The notes: generated from the letters alone by a model not told the origin. A DNA stretch of 64,000 nt from DASSUW01 sp963740605 (GCA_963740605.1 CAVUFC010000014.1:186001-250000); one strand, 5' to 3'; shown: positions 17,669 through 27,065, counted from the stretch's first letter. Translations and numbers: made by a program.

Positions 17669-18850
17669 GTGAAGCTCCTGTCGATCTGCCTCGGGCTCTG
17701 CCTGCTGCTGGCGGCCCCGGCGAGCGCGCACCGCGACCAGCACGGCGGCGGACCGTCGGTCAAGGTCATCGCGTCCGGGCTGGACAACCCGCGTCATGTC
17801 GCGGTGGCGAGGAACGGCGACGTGTACGTGGCTGAAGCCGGCCGCGGCGGCGATCCGGCGACGTCGAAATCGTGCTTCGACAGCGCCGAGGGCTTCGCCT
17901 GCACCGGCGCCACCGGTGCGCTGACGCGGATCTCGAAGCACCACGGCACATGGAAGAAGGAGCGCGTGGTCAAGGGCCTGGCTTCGTTCGCACCGGCCTC
18001 GGGCGACAGCGCGATCGGGCCGCACGGCGTGTTCGCCCGCGGTAACGACGTCTTCTTCACCAACGGGGGCCCGACGGAGCCGACGCGCGGCACCCCGCCG
18101 CAGACCGTCTTCCGCGACCCGACGCTGGTGGCCGAGGAGCCGATCTCGCGGCTGTACGGCAGGCTGCTCAAGCTCGGCCGCCACGGCCGTGTGTCGCCGG
18201 TTGCCGACATCTGGAAGTTCGAGGACCAGTTCAACCCCGACGAGGAGCTCGGCAACTCGCACGTGGACAGCAACGCGGTCGACGTGTGGGCCGGCCGCCA
18301 TGGCTTCCTGGTCGCCGACGCCGGTGGCAACACGGTGCTGCGCGTCGGGCATCGCGGCATCCGCGTCGTGAACGTGTTCCCGAACCAGGACCAGCCGAAC
18401 CCGTTCGGCCCCGTGCCCGGTCCTGATCCGGTGCCGATGCAGTCCGTCCCGACCGGCGTCGTCCGCGGCCCGGACGGTGCGATCTACGTCAGCCAGCTCA
18501 CGGGCTTCCCGTTCCCGATCGGCGGCGCACGGATCTTCCGGATCGACCCGCGGACCGGCGTCGTCAAGACGTATGCGCGTGGCTTCACCAACGCGATGGA
18601 CCTCGCGTTCGGGCGTGACGGCACGCTGTACGTGCTCGAGATCCGCCAGGCCTCGCTGCTGAGCATGAACACGTCGGGCGCGATCCTGGCCGTGCCGCCC
18701 GGTGGCGGGACACCGGTGCCGGTCACGCTGCCGGGCAACACGACGCTGACCGAGCCGGGCGGGATCGACTACGCCGGCGGCAAGCTGTACGTGTCCGACC
18801 ACGCGCGCGCGGCGGGCGACGGCGAAGTGCTGGAGGTCAAGCTCGGCTAG
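17669..18850 (+). CDS. Secreted ScyD/ScyE-like beta-propeller protein
   Basis: This 393-aa protein starts at GTG 17669, placed by a strong GAGGAGG upstream. Residues 1-20 form a classical signal peptide (KLLSICLGLCLLLAAPASA). The rest is a repeat of propeller blades with NHL/SMP-30-like elements (LDNPRHVAVARNGDVYVAEAG, SVPTGVVRGPDGAIYVSQL, NAMDLAFGRDGTLYVLEI, TEPGGIDYAGGKLYVSD). This resembles the ScyD/ScyE family, first named from cyanobacterial scytonemin clusters but widespread in actinobacteria as secreted proteins of unknown substrate. No scytonemin genes are nearby, so no such function is claimed. Its stop codon shares CTAG with the convergent Lrp gene. Confidence 0.85.
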   Translation: MKLLSICLGLCLLLAAPASAHRDQHGGGPSVKVIASGLDNPRHVAVARNGDVYVAEAGRGGDPATSKSCFDSAEGFACTGATGALTRISKHHGTWKKERVVKGLASFAPASGDSAIGPHGVFARGNDVFFTNGGPTEPTRGTPPQTVFRDPTLVAEEPISRLYGRLLKLGRHGRVSPVADIWKFEDQFNPDEELGNSHVDSNAVDVWAGRHGFLVADAGGNTVLRVGHRGIRVVNVFPNQDQPNPFGPVPGPDPVPMQSVPTGVVRGPDGAIYVSQLTGFPFPIGGARIFRIDPRTGVVKTYARGFTNAMDLAFGRDGTLYVLEIRQASLLSMNTSGAILAVPPGGGTPVPVTLPGNTTLTEPGGIDYAGGKLYVSDHARAAGDGEVLEVKLG

Positions 18851-19278
18851 ATCCGCGCGGGACCGGACCTGAGGATGATCGTCGTCTCGGTGTCGGCGGC
18901 ACCGAGACGATTCCTCAGCGTGCGCAGGAGCATGTCCAGCTCGGCGGTGTCCCGGCACGAGACGCGGAGTTGGTAGTCGGGCGCGCCGGTGAGGTGCAGG
19001 ACCTCGCTCACCGGCTCGAGCCGGGCCGCCGCCGCGGCGAACTCGTCCGAGTCGGTGCCGGTCGTCAACGTCACCCCGACCAGCGCCTCGACCGTGCGGC
19101 CGCCGGCGGCCGGGTCCACGAGGGCGACGAAGCCTCTGATCACGCCGGCCCGGCGCAGCCGCCGCACCCGCTCGGCCGCCGCGTTGGCGCTCAGCCCCAC
19201 GGCGGCGCCGAGGTCGCTCCACGAGATCCTCCCGTCCTCGCGCAGCACGCGGAGGATCTCGGCGTCGGTGTCGTCCAT
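18847..19278 (-). CDS. Lrp/AsnC-family transcriptional regulator
   Basis: This 143-aa regulator starts at ATG 19278 (MDDTDAEILRVL). An N-terminal winged helix-turn-helix (residues 1-50: ISWSDLGAAVGLSANAAAERVRRLRRAGVI) is followed by the RAM/ligand-binding domain. Such proteins sense amino acids and form octamers. It is divergent from the adenine methylase gene with 42 bases between starts and convergent with the propeller gene. The target is not obvious; autoregulation and the divergent gene are candidates. Confidence 0.93.
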   Translation of the reverse strand: MDDTDAEILRVLREDGRISWSDLGAAVGLSANAAAERVRRLRRAGVIRGFVALVDPAAGGRTVEALVGVTLTTGTDSDEFAAAAARLEPVSEVLHLTGAPDYQLRVSCRDTAELDMLLRTLRNRLGAADTETTIILRSGPARI

Positions 19279-19320
19279 CGGCGCGAGTATCGCCGGAGAC
19301 GGCGCTAGTTTCACGCCTCG

Positions 19321-20118
19321 GTGATCCTGCACGGCGACAACCTGACGCTCCTGCGCGAGCTCGACGAGGGCGGCGCGCAGATGGTCTACGCCGACCCGCC
19401 GTTCAACACCGGCCGCACGCAGGCGCGGCGCACGCTCGCCACCGTCGCGTCCGACGGGGGCGACCGCACCGGGTTCGGCGGCCGCCGCTACGCCACCACG
19501 CTGCTGCGCGAGTCCTCCTACAGCGATTCGTTCGACGACTACCTCGGCTTCCTCGAACCGCGCCTGCACGAGATCCGCCGCGTGCTCTCCCCCGAGGGCA
19601 CGCTGTACCTCCATCTCGACTACCGCGAGGCGCATTACGCGAAGCTGCTGCTCGACGAGATCTTCGGCCGCGAGTGCTTCCTCAACGAGCTGATCTGGGC
19701 CTATGACTACGGAGCCAAGCCGCGCACCCGCTGGCCGCAGAAGCACGACACGATCCTCGTCTACGTGCGCGACCCGGCGCGCTACCTGTTCGACGCCGAG
19801 GCCGTCGATCGCGAGCCGTACATGGCGCCCGGCCTCGTCACTCCCGAGCAGCGCGAGCGCGGCAAGCGCCCGACGAGCGTGATGTGGCACACGATCGTCT
19901 CCCCGACCGGCCGCGAGAAGACCGGGTACCCGACGCAGAAGCCGGAAGCGCTGATCCGCCGCTTCGTGCAGGCATCGTCGCGGAAGGGCGACCTGTGCCT
20001 GGACCCGTTCGCAGGCTCGGGCACGCTCGGGGCGGTCGCCGCGCAGCTCGGGCGGCGTTACCTGCTGATGGACTCCAGCGAACAGGCGGTGGCGGTGATG
20101 AAGGCCCGACTTGGCTGA
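19321..20118 (+). CDS. Orphan DNA adenine methyltransferase, beta class
   Basis: This 265-aa N6-adenine (or N4-cytosine) DNA methylase is of the beta topology: catalytic DPPFNTG at residues 25-31 comes first, a target-recognition region occupies the middle, and the SAM-binding DPFAGSGTLG lies near residue 225. The order and size resemble CcrM/HinfI-like enzymes without the C-terminal extension of CcrM. No restriction endonuclease gene lies beside it, so it is probably a solitary, possibly regulatory, methylase. The start is GTG; it overlaps galK by eight bases. Its recognition sequence cannot be read from the protein. Confidence 0.88.
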   Translation: MILHGDNLTLLRELDEGGAQMVYADPPFNTGRTQARRTLATVASDGGDRTGFGGRRYATTLLRESSYSDSFDDYLGFLEPRLHEIRRVLSPEGTLYLHLDYREAHYAKLLLDEIFGRECFLNELIWAYDYGAKPRTRWPQKHDTILVYVRDPARYLFDAEAVDREPYMAPGLVTPEQRERGKRPTSVMWHTIVSPTGREKTGYPTQKPEALIRRFVQASSRKGDLCLDPFAGSGTLGAVAAQLGRRYLLMDSSEQAVAVMKARLG

Positions 20119-21142
20119 GCGGGTGCAGGCGCGCGGCCCCGGGCGCGTCAACCTGATCGGCGAGCACACCGACTACAACGGCGGCCTCGCGCTGCCGTTC
20201 GCGATCGCGCGCGGCGTCACGGTCACGGCGGAACCGACCGACGGTGATCGGGTCGAGGCCCGCGCGCTCGACCTCGGCGAGGACGACGACTTCGCGCTTG
20301 CCGCCCCGGACCGGTCGTCCGGCTGGCGCGCCTTCGTGCGCGGCACGGTGGCCGAGCTCGCCGCCGCCGGGTACGCGCTGCGGCCATGCCGGCTGACGAT
20401 CGAGGGCGACCTCGAGCGCGGCTCCGGGCTCTCCAGCTCCGCCGCGATGGAGGCCGCCCTGTGCCTCGCGCTGCTCGCGGTGGCGGGCGAGGACGAGCCG
20501 GCCGACCGGCGCGAGCTCGCCGAGCTGTGCTCGCGGGTGGAGAACGACTGGGTCGGCGCCGAGACCGGCCTGCTCGACCAGCTCGCGTCGCTGTGCGGGC
20601 AGCCCGGGCACGCGATCCGCATCGACTTCGCGTCGCTGGAGATCGACCCGGTCCCGCTCGCGCTCGGCGACTGGACGCTGGTGACGCTCGACTCGGGCGC
20701 CGCCCACTCTCACGCCGACTCGGGCTACAACGAGCGCCGCGCCGAGTGCCGGGCGGCGTGCGAGCGGCTCGGCGTCGCCTCCCTGCGTGACGTGAGCGCC
20801 CCCGACGTCGACAGCCTCCCGGCGCCGCTTGCCGCCCGCGTCCGCCACGTCGTCACCGAGAACGCGCGCGTGGACGCGATGGTCGGCGCGCTGCACGCAG
20901 GCGATCTCGGGGAGGCCGGTCGGCTGCTGGACGCCTCGCACGCGAGCCTGCGCGACGACTACGCGGCGTCGGTGCCCGAGGTCGAGGACACCGTCGAACG
21001 GCTCAAAGCCGCCGGCGCGGCCGGCGCGCGGATGGTCGGCGGCGGCTTCGGCGGCGCGGTGCTCGCGCTACTGGGGCCGGGGGTCGACCGGCTCGCCGGC
21101 AGCGTCCCGGTGGGTCCCGGGCCGGGTGCCGCGCTGGTGTGA
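20111..21142 (+). CDS. galK: Galactokinase
   Basis: This 343-aa GHMP kinase phosphorylates galactose at C1. It carries the galactokinase signature GRVNLIGEHTDYNGG at 11-25, the ATP-binding GSGLSSSAAMEAA at 104-116 and the third motif MVGGGFGGAVLAL near the C-terminus. It starts at TTG 20111 or GTG 20123; both are near the methylase stop, so coupling is likely. It is shorter than E. coli GalK (382 aa), with the C-terminus ending 26 residues after motif 3. The SGLT-like symporter encoded on the opposite strand next door and the GH4/PfkB cluster at 61-64 kb may supply its sugar. Confidence 0.93.
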   Translation: MAERVQARGPGRVNLIGEHTDYNGGLALPFAIARGVTVTAEPTDGDRVEARALDLGEDDDFALAAPDRSSGWRAFVRGTVAELAAAGYALRPCRLTIEGDLERGSGLSSSAAMEAALCLALLAVAGEDEPADRRELAELCSRVENDWVGAETGLLDQLASLCGQPGHAIRIDFASLEIDPVPLALGDWTLVTLDSGAAHSHADSGYNERRAECRAACERLGVASLRDVSAPDVDSLPAPLAARVRHVVTENARVDAMVGALHAGDLGEAGRLLDASHASLRDDYAASVPEVEDTVERLKAAGAAGARMVGGGFGGAVLALLGPGVDRLAGSVPVGPGPGAALV

Positions 21143-21454
21143 GGCGAGCGCCGCCGCGTCGACGCCGACCGGCGGAGCCGCCCCGCCGGGCTCTTCGCCC
21201 TCGACGATCTCGTCCCCGAGCGGGCGCAGGAGCGCCCACGCGATCATGAAGAGGCCGAAGACGAGCATGCCCAGGCCCGCCCACAGGTTGATGTTGACTC
21301 CCGCCGCCTTGTCGATCTCGGCCTGGCTCTCGGTCAGCCCGAGGATGGTCAGCAGCAGACCGAGGGTCACGAAGACGCCCCCGATGATCCGCCTCAGGTC
21401 GAAGAGGTTCGCCGCCTGGGCGGCACGTGAGCTGGTGGGTTGGCTCTCAGACAT
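21068..21454 (-). CDS. Small two-helix membrane protein
   Basis: This 128-aa protein has two hydrophobic helices (about residues 22-42 and 56-78) and a Gly/Pro/Asp-rich tail. The last 75 bases overlap the 3' end of galK on the other strand. It follows the symporter gene after three bases and is presumably co-transcribed with it; it may be an accessory subunit, as small membrane proteins often accompany SSS symporters. No family is recognised, and the tail overlapping galK may partly reflect read-through of the frame. Confidence 0.7.
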   Translation of the reverse strand: MSESQPTSSRAAQAANLFDLRRIIGGVFVTLGLLLTILGLTESQAEIDKAAGVNINLWAGLGMLVFGLFMIAWALLRPLGDEIVEGEEPGGAAPPVGVDAAALASHQRGTRPGTHRDAAGEPVDPRPQ

Positions 21455-21457
21455 GGG

Positions 21458-23113
21458 CTACCAGAAGATGATGGTCAGGATGAGGGCGCCGCCGAGCGTG
21501 ATCGATCCGAGCAGCGCCGGAGACTCCCACCACGCGTGGTGACGGCGCGCCTCGAACTCGTCCACGTTCGCCATGCCGTGGACCAGGCCCTGTAGCTCCT
21601 CCACCGGCTTGGGCGTGGTCACGAGCGTCACCGCGACGGCGGTGATCGCCACAGCCACGAAGGCGAGGCCCGCGCCCCACATCGACTCGTCGAGATCCGA
21701 GCCGAACGAGATGACGCTGGTCTTGTACAGGAGCCAGGTTCCAGCGGCCACGACGGTGCCGGTCACGAGACCCCAGAAGCCCGCCCACGGCGTCATCCGC
21801 TTCCAGAACATGCCGATGATGAAGACGCCGAACAGCGGCGAGTTGAAGATCGAGAACAGCGCCTGGACGTAGTTCATGAGGTTGTCGTACGTCGAGGCGA
21901 TCAGCGCCGTGCCCATGGCGACGATCAGCCCGCCGACCGTCGCGATGCGCCCGAAGCGCACGTACCACTCGTCGGTCTCGCCCGGCCTGATGTACGGCTC
22001 CATCAGGTCCGTCGTGACCACCGTGTTGAAGGCGGACACGTTCGCCGCGACACCGGCCATGAACGACGCCATCAGGCCGGTGATCGCCAGGCCGAGCATC
22101 CCGTTCGGCAGGTACTTGTTCATCAGCTGGGGCAGCGCGTTGTTGAACGCCAGGTTCGCGTCGCTGGTGCTGCCGAACTGCGGGATCACGACCAGCGCGA
22201 TCATGCCGGGCACGATCATGATGAACGGGAGCACCAGCTTCGGGAACGCGCCGATCAGCGGCGTGCGCTGGGCGGCCGACAGGTTCTTGGCCGACAGGGC
22301 CCGCTGGACCTCGGCGAAGTTCGTCGTCCAGTAGCCGAACGAGAGCACGAAGCCGAGGCCGAAGACGAGCCCGATCCAGCTCGAGCCGATCGGGTTGGTC
22401 ACGTTGCCGGGCGAGGTGCCCTTGAGGGCGTGCAACCCGGCCTCGCCCACGTTGGTCTGCTTGAACGAGTCCATCAGGCCGTTCCAGCCGCCGACGTCGA
22501 CGAGCCCCACGATCACGATCGGCAGGAGCGCCGCGACGATCACGAAGAACTGCAGCACCTCGTTGTAGATCGCCGAGGAGAGCCCGCCGAGGCTGATGTA
22601 GACCATCACGATCACGCCCGCGACGACGATGCCGACGAACAGCGGCCACCCGAGCAGGAGCTGGAGCACGAGCGCCAGCGCGTACAGGTTCACACCGGCG
22701 ATCAGCACCGTCGCGATCGCGAATGTCCACGAGTTGAACTTGTGCGCCGGGTCGTTGAACCGCAGGCGCAGGAACTCGGGTACCGACCGGATCTTCGAGC
22801 CGTAGTAGAACGGCATCATCACCAGGCCGAGGAAGACCATGGCCGGGATCGCGCCGATCCAGTAGTAGTTGACCGTCGCGACGCCGTACTGAGCGCCGTT
22901 GGCCGACATGCCGATCACCTCGAGCGCGCCGAGATTGGCGGAGATGAACGCCAGGCCGGTGATCCACGCGGGCAGCGAGCGCCCCGACAGGAAATAGTCG
23001 AGGCTGCTCTTGATGTACCGCTTGGCGGCGAACCCGACGCCGAGGACGACGACGAAGTAGCCGGCCAGGATCGTGTAGTCGATGAAGTTGGTGTCGAGCC
23101 GGAGGTCCTTCAT
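21458..23113 (-). CDS. Sodium/solute symporter (SSS, SGLT-like)
   Basis: This 551-aa symporter has about 13-14 membrane helices. The N-terminal third (DYFLSGRSLPAWITGLAFISANLGALEVIG, written here as two adjoining motifs DYFLSGRSLPAW and FISANLGALEVIG) closely resembles the Vibrio sodium/galactose transporter, including the unwound helix 1 region and the SVPEFLRLRFN loop. Homology to sugar-type SSS proteins and the adjacent galK make galactose or another hexose the best guess. It lies downstream of metK by 40 bases on the same strand and upstream of the small membrane protein. Confidence 0.9.
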   Translation of the reverse strand: MKDLRLDTNFIDYTILAGYFVVVLGVGFAAKRYIKSSLDYFLSGRSLPAWITGLAFISANLGALEVIGMSANGAQYGVATVNYYWIGAIPAMVFLGLVMMPFYYGSKIRSVPEFLRLRFNDPAHKFNSWTFAIATVLIAGVNLYALALVLQLLLGWPLFVGIVVAGVIVMVYISLGGLSSAIYNEVLQFFVIVAALLPIVIVGLVDVGGWNGLMDSFKQTNVGEAGLHALKGTSPGNVTNPIGSSWIGLVFGLGFVLSFGYWTTNFAEVQRALSAKNLSAAQRTPLIGAFPKLVLPFIMIVPGMIALVVIPQFGSTSDANLAFNNALPQLMNKYLPNGMLGLAITGLMASFMAGVAANVSAFNTVVTTDLMEPYIRPGETDEWYVRFGRIATVGGLIVAMGTALIASTYDNLMNYVQALFSIFNSPLFGVFIIGMFWKRMTPWAGFWGLVTGTVVAAGTWLLYKTSVISFGSDLDESMWGAGLAFVAVAITAVAVTLVTTPKPVEELQGLVHGMANVDEFEARRHHAWWESPALLGSITLGGALILTIIFW

Positions 23114-23153
23114 GGGGCAGGCCGAGGCCTACCCCGAAAGAACGGCTTGCAAC

Positions 23154-24386
23154 CTATGCGACGGTGTTTGCAGCACTGCCCAGGCCGGCTGCCGCACGCA
23201 GCTCGTCGGCCTTGTCCGTCTTCTCCCACGTGAAGTCGTGGTCGTCACGCCCGAAGTGGCCGTACGCCGCCGTCTTCTGGTAGATCGGACGGTGCAGCTT
23301 GAGGTACTGCCGGAACGCGCCGGGGCGCAGATCGAAGTGCTCGTCGATCAGCTGCAGGATCTGCGAGCGGCCGATGTTCTCGGTCCCGAACGTCTCGACC
23401 ATCACCGACACCGGGTGCGCGACGCCGATCGCGTACGCGACCTGGACCTCGCACCGGTCGGCAAGACCGGCGGCGACCACGTTCTTGGCCACGTAGCGCG
23501 CCGCGTACGCCGCGCTGCGGTCGACCTTGCTCGGGTCCTTGCCGGAGAACGCACCACCGCCGTGGCGGGCCATGCCGCCGTACGTGTCGACGATGATCTT
23601 GCGCCCGGTCAGGCCCGCGTCGCCGACGGGACCGCCGATGACGAAGCGACCCGTCGGGTTGACGAGGAAGTTCTTGCGCAGCTTGCGCGCGTCGTACAGC
23701 TCGCGCGGCAGGATCGGCTCGACGACGTGCTCCCAGAGGTCGTCCGGGATCAGCGTCTCGGCGCCCTCCTTGTGCTGGGTCGAGATCAACAGCTTCTCGA
23801 TCTCCACCGGCCTGCCGTCGCGATAGCGGACCGACACCTGCGTCTTACCGTCGGGCCGCAGGTACGGGATGATGTCCGCGTGACGGACCGCGGCGAGGCG
23901 GGCCGCAAGCTTGTGCGCGAGCGAGATCGGGAGCGGCATCAGCTCGTCGGTCTCGTTGCTGGCGTAGCCGAACATCATGCCCTGATCACCCGCGCCGGCG
24001 ACGTCGAGTTCATCGTCGTCGGACGCGTCGGTGCGCGACTCGAACGCCTTGTCGACGCCCTGGGCGATGTCGGGCGACTGCTTGTCGATCGCGTTGATGA
24101 CCGCGCAGGAGTCGGCGGAGAATCCGAGGTCGGCGTCGGTGTAGCCGATCTTGCGAATCGTCTCGCGCGCGACATCCTGGATGTCCACGTACGTGGTGGT
24201 GGAGATCTCCCCGGAGACAACGACGAGACCGGTGTTCACGAGCGTCTCGCACGCCACGCGGCCGGTTGGATCGTCGCGCAGCACCGCGTCGAGGACTCCG
24301 TCCGAGATCTGGTCGGCGATCTTGTCCGGATGGCCCTCGGTGACGGACTCCGAGGTGAACAGGTACTCGTTGTCGCTCTGGTTCAT
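23154..24386 (-). CDS. metK: S-adenosylmethionine synthetase
   Basis: This 410-aa enzyme makes SAM from methionine and ATP. Signatures: FTSESVTEGHPDKIADQISD at the N-terminus (catalytic His and Asp), GAGDQGMMFGYA, and GGGAFSGKDPSKVDRSAAY with the lysines and Asp of the active site. Start ATG 24386. Only 50 bases separate it from der, and no SAM riboswitch fits there, so it is probably expressed from the cmk-der transcript or a short promoter. Confidence 0.97.
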   Translation of the reverse strand: MNQSDNEYLFTSESVTEGHPDKIADQISDGVLDAVLRDDPTGRVACETLVNTGLVVVSGEISTTTYVDIQDVARETIRKIGYTDADLGFSADSCAVINAIDKQSPDIAQGVDKAFESRTDASDDDELDVAGAGDQGMMFGYASNETDELMPLPISLAHKLAARLAAVRHADIIPYLRPDGKTQVSVRYRDGRPVEIEKLLISTQHKEGAETLIPDDLWEHVVEPILPRELYDARKLRKNFLVNPTGRFVIGGPVGDAGLTGRKIIVDTYGGMARHGGGAFSGKDPSKVDRSAAYAARYVAKNVVAAGLADRCEVQVAYAIGVAHPVSVMVETFGTENIGRSQILQLIDEHFDLRPGAFRQYLKLHRPIYQKTAAYGHFGRDDHDFTWEKTDKADELRAAAGLGSAANTVA

Positions 24387-24436
24387 GAGACGGGAGAGCG
24401 TAGCGAGTCCCCTCGTGGCGGCTCCTGGCGATCCGG

Positions 24437-25786
24437 CTAGCTTCGCTGGCGCTGCTTGCGCTCGTTGAAGTCGATGATCACCGGGATCCCTTCGAGCGCG
24501 TAGCGCTCGCGCAGCCGGTTCTCGACGAAGTAGGCGTACTCGCGCGTGACTCTCGTGCGGCTGTTGACCTGGATCGCGAAGCGCGGTGGGCGCTCGCCGA
24601 TCTGGGCCATGTAGAGCATCTTGAGCCGGTGTCCCTGCTTGGCCGGCGGCTGGCGCGCCGCAGTGACCTCGGACAGGAAGCGGTTGAGCTCCGGCGTCGG
24701 GACGCGGTGCGTCGCTCGGTCGGCGAGCGACATCGCCTCCTGCAGGAGCCGCTGCACGTTGCGACCGGTCACGGCCGAGGCGGTGATCACCCGCGGGCGC
24801 AGGCGGAGCTTGCGATTCACCCGCGCGCGCTCGCGATCGAGCTCCTCCGGCCCGATGCCTGCGCCCGGCCCGCGCGGGTCGCCGTCGCCGCCGGTCAGGT
24901 CCCACTTGTTGAGCACGAGCGCGGTCGCGCAGCCGGCCTTCATCGCCATGTCGGCGATCCGCATGTCCTGTGAGGTCACGCCGTCCTGGGCGTCGGCGAC
25001 CACCAGCGCGACGTCGGCGCGCTCGGCCGCGCGCTGCGACCTCAGCGACGTGTAGTACTCGACCGACTCGCTGACCTTGGCGGCGCGGCGGATGCCGGCG
25101 GTGTCGACGAGCAGGATGCGGCGGCCGTCGATCTCGATCGGTGTGTCGATCGCGTCGCGCGTCGTGCCCGCCTCGGGTGAGACGATCACGCGCTCGCGGC
25201 CGAGGAAGGCGTTCACGAGGCTCGACTTCCCGACGTTCGGGCGTCCGATCACCGCGAGCCGGACGATGTCCTCGTCCTCCTCGGAGTCGTCGTCGCTGTC
25301 GGGGCCGAGCTCCACGAGGCGGTCGAGCAGGTCGCCGGTGCCGAGGCCCTGGGCGGCGGACACCGGCAGCGGCTCGCCGAGGCCGAGCCCGTGGAAGTCG
25401 TGGATCAGCACGAGGTCGTTCGGCGTGTCGATCTTGTTGGCGGCGACGACGACCGGCAGCTCACCGCCGCGCAGGATCTGCGCGATCTCCTGGTCGCCGG
25501 GCCTCACTCCCGCGCGCGCGTCGACCACGAGGAGGGCGACCTGGGCGTCGGCGATCGCCTCGCGCGCCTGGTCCTGGATAGAGACGGCCAGCGGGTCCTC
25601 GTCCTGGAGGTCGACGCCGCCGGTGTCGATCAGCGTCAGGGTGCGGCCGTTCCACTCGGTCGTGAGCTCCTTGCGGTCGCGCGTGATGCCGGGCCGCTCG
25701 TGGACGACCGCCTCGCGCGTCTGGGTGAGCCGGTTGACGAGGCTCGACTTGCCGACGTTGGGATAGCCGACGACGGCGATCTTCAT
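24437..25786 (-). CDS. der: Ribosome-assembly GTPase Der (EngA)
   Basis: This 449-aa tandem GTPase acts in 50S assembly. The first G domain has GYPNVGKSS at 7-15, DTGG and NKID; the second has GRPNVGKSS near residue 181, DTAGI and NKWD. A C-terminal KH-like domain ends in basic NERKQRQRS. An acidic linker (SDDDSEEDED) separates the G domains. It overlaps cmk by four bases, the conserved cmk-der pair. Confidence 0.97.
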   Translation of the reverse strand: MKIAVVGYPNVGKSSLVNRLTQTREAVVHERPGITRDRKELTTEWNGRTLTLIDTGGVDLQDEDPLAVSIQDQAREAIADAQVALLVVDARAGVRPGDQEIAQILRGGELPVVVAANKIDTPNDLVLIHDFHGLGLGEPLPVSAAQGLGTGDLLDRLVELGPDSDDDSEEDEDIVRLAVIGRPNVGKSSLVNAFLGRERVIVSPEAGTTRDAIDTPIEIDGRRILLVDTAGIRRAAKVSESVEYYTSLRSQRAAERADVALVVADAQDGVTSQDMRIADMAMKAGCATALVLNKWDLTGGDGDPRGPGAGIGPEELDRERARVNRKLRLRPRVITASAVTGRNVQRLLQEAMSLADRATHRVPTPELNRFLSEVTAARQPPAKQGHRLKMLYMAQIGERPPRFAIQVNSRTRVTREYAYFVENRLRERYALEGIPVIIDFNERKQRQRS

Positions 25787-26400
25787 CGCAGCTCTCGCGC
25801 TTCCACCGCGAGCACGACGATCTGGGCGACCACGTCGTCCAGGGAGAGGCCGGTCGTGTCGATCGGCACGGCGTCGGGTGCGGGCTCGCGGACGGAGCGG
25901 GCGCCGGTGGCGTCGCGGCGGTCGCGCTCGTCCTGCTGGCGGCGGACCTCCTGGGTGTCGCCGCCGCGCTGGGCGACGCGCCGGCGCGCGCGCTCGCCCG
26001 GGTCGGCGGTGAGGAAGACCTTCACGGCGGCGTCGGGGGCGACGACGGTGGCGACGTCACGGCCCTCCGCGACCCAGTCGCCGATGGCCATGATCGCCTG
26101 CTGCTTGGCGACCAGCGCGTCGCGGACGCCCTGGTCGGCTGCGACCTTCGATGCACGTTCTGAGATCTCAGGCGCACGGATCTGCTCGGTGACGTCCTCG
26201 CCGTCGACGAGGACGCGATCGCCGACCTCGATGTCGATGGTGCGCGCGACCTCCGCCGCGTTGCCGTCGGGCTGCGCGGCGAGCGCGACGGCGCGGTACA
26301 TCGCCCCGGTGTCGAGGTAGGTGAAGCCGAGCTCGCGCGCGACAGCGCGAGCCACCGTGGACTTGCCGGCTCCGGCCGGGCCGTCGATCGCGATGACCAT
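25783..26400 (-). CDS. cmk: Cytidylate kinase
   Basis: This 205-aa kinase phosphorylates CMP and dCMP. It has P-loop DGPAGAGKST at 6-15, the CMP-binding YLDTGAMYRA, and the GRDVATVV stretch near residue 113 (Arg and Asp of CMP binding). The LID-type basic segment (DPGERARRRVAQR) follows. Start ATG 26400. It overlaps der by four bases and follows the FMN-protein gene after 17 bases. Confidence 0.95.
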   Translation of the reverse strand: MVIAIDGPAGAGKSTVARAVARELGFTYLDTGAMYRAVALAAQPDGNAAEVARTIDIEVGDRVLVDGEDVTEQIRAPEISERASKVAADQGVRDALVAKQQAIMAIGDWVAEGRDVATVVAPDAAVKVFLTADPGERARRRVAQRGGDTQEVRRQQDERDRRDATGARSVREPAPDAVPIDTTGLSLDDVVAQIVVLAVEARELR

Positions 26401-26417
26401 TCGGCCGGAGAGGTTAG

Positions 26418-27065
26418 TTAGCGGACGTCCTGCACCGGCTCGCCGCGCGTCAGCGCGAGCGGCACGACCCCGGCCCAGACGTCGAGCGCGTAGTCCTCGT
26501 CGTCGTCGATCGGCGGGCCTGTGCGCACCTTCGCCGAGCCCTCTTCGATCGGGAGCTTGAGCACCGTGGTGGCCTTGAGCTCCTTGCGGGTCGGCCAGCG
26601 GACGTCGGCCCAGCGCCCCTCGACGAGCCGCTCGGTGAACGCTTCGAGGGCCTGCTCCTTCTCGTCCGGCCCGCTGATCAGGTGCGCTTGGCCGTAGAGG
26701 ACCACCGAGCGGTAGTTGACCGAGTGGTGGAACGCCGAGCGGGCGAGCACGAGCCCGTCGATCAGCGTGGCGGTCAGGCACACGTCGATGCCGCCGGCGA
26801 GCGCCCGCAGCATCCGGCTCGCGGCGGAGCCGTGGATCACGACCTCGTCGCCGAGCCGCGCGTGCAGGGTCGGGATCACGGCCGGCCGGCCGTCGTGGAC
26901 GAAGCCGACGTGGCTGATCAGCGCCTCGTCGAGGATCGCGTCGATGGTCGAGCGGTCGTGCGCCCCGCGCTTGGGCAGGCGGCGCAGCTTGGTCCGCGCG
27001 GTCTTCAATCCCCGGCGGCCCGCCGCGTGTTCGCGGCCTGAGATGTCTTCGGTCAGTTCTGTCAT
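26418..27065 (-). CDS. Pyridoxamine-5'-phosphate-oxidase-fold FMN protein
   Basis: This 215-aa protein has the split-barrel flavin-binding fold of the NimA-like branch. Residues 40-145 carry the strands ISHVGFVHDGRPAVIPTLHARL, VVIHGSAASRMLRAL and NYRSVVLYGQA. It is divergent from a MocR regulator, with only 24 bases between starts and a large palindrome covering that gap, so MocR very likely controls it. The pairing suggests a role in vitamin B6 or flavin-linked detoxification, but substrate is unknown. ATG lies at 27063-27065 right at the operator edge, so the mRNA is probably leaderless. Confidence 0.87.
   Translation of the reverse strand: MTELTEDISGREHAAGRRGLKTARTKLRRLPKRGAHDRSTIDAILDEALISHVGFVHDGRPAVIPTLHARLGDEVVIHGSAASRMLRALAGGIDVCLTATLIDGLVLARSAFHHSVNYRSVVLYGQAHLISGPDEKEQALEAFTERLVEGRWADVRWPTRKELKATTVLKLPIEEGSAKVRTGPPIDDDEDYALDVWAGVVPLALTRGEPVQDVR

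Noticed and set aside
18847..20169. A 440-aa version of the Lrp gene
   Set aside because: The upstream two thirds are antisense to the methylase gene and lack any domain; the real start is ATG 19278.
24387..24436. SAM riboswitch upstream of metK
   Set aside because: The 50-base gap is too short for any known SAM aptamer.
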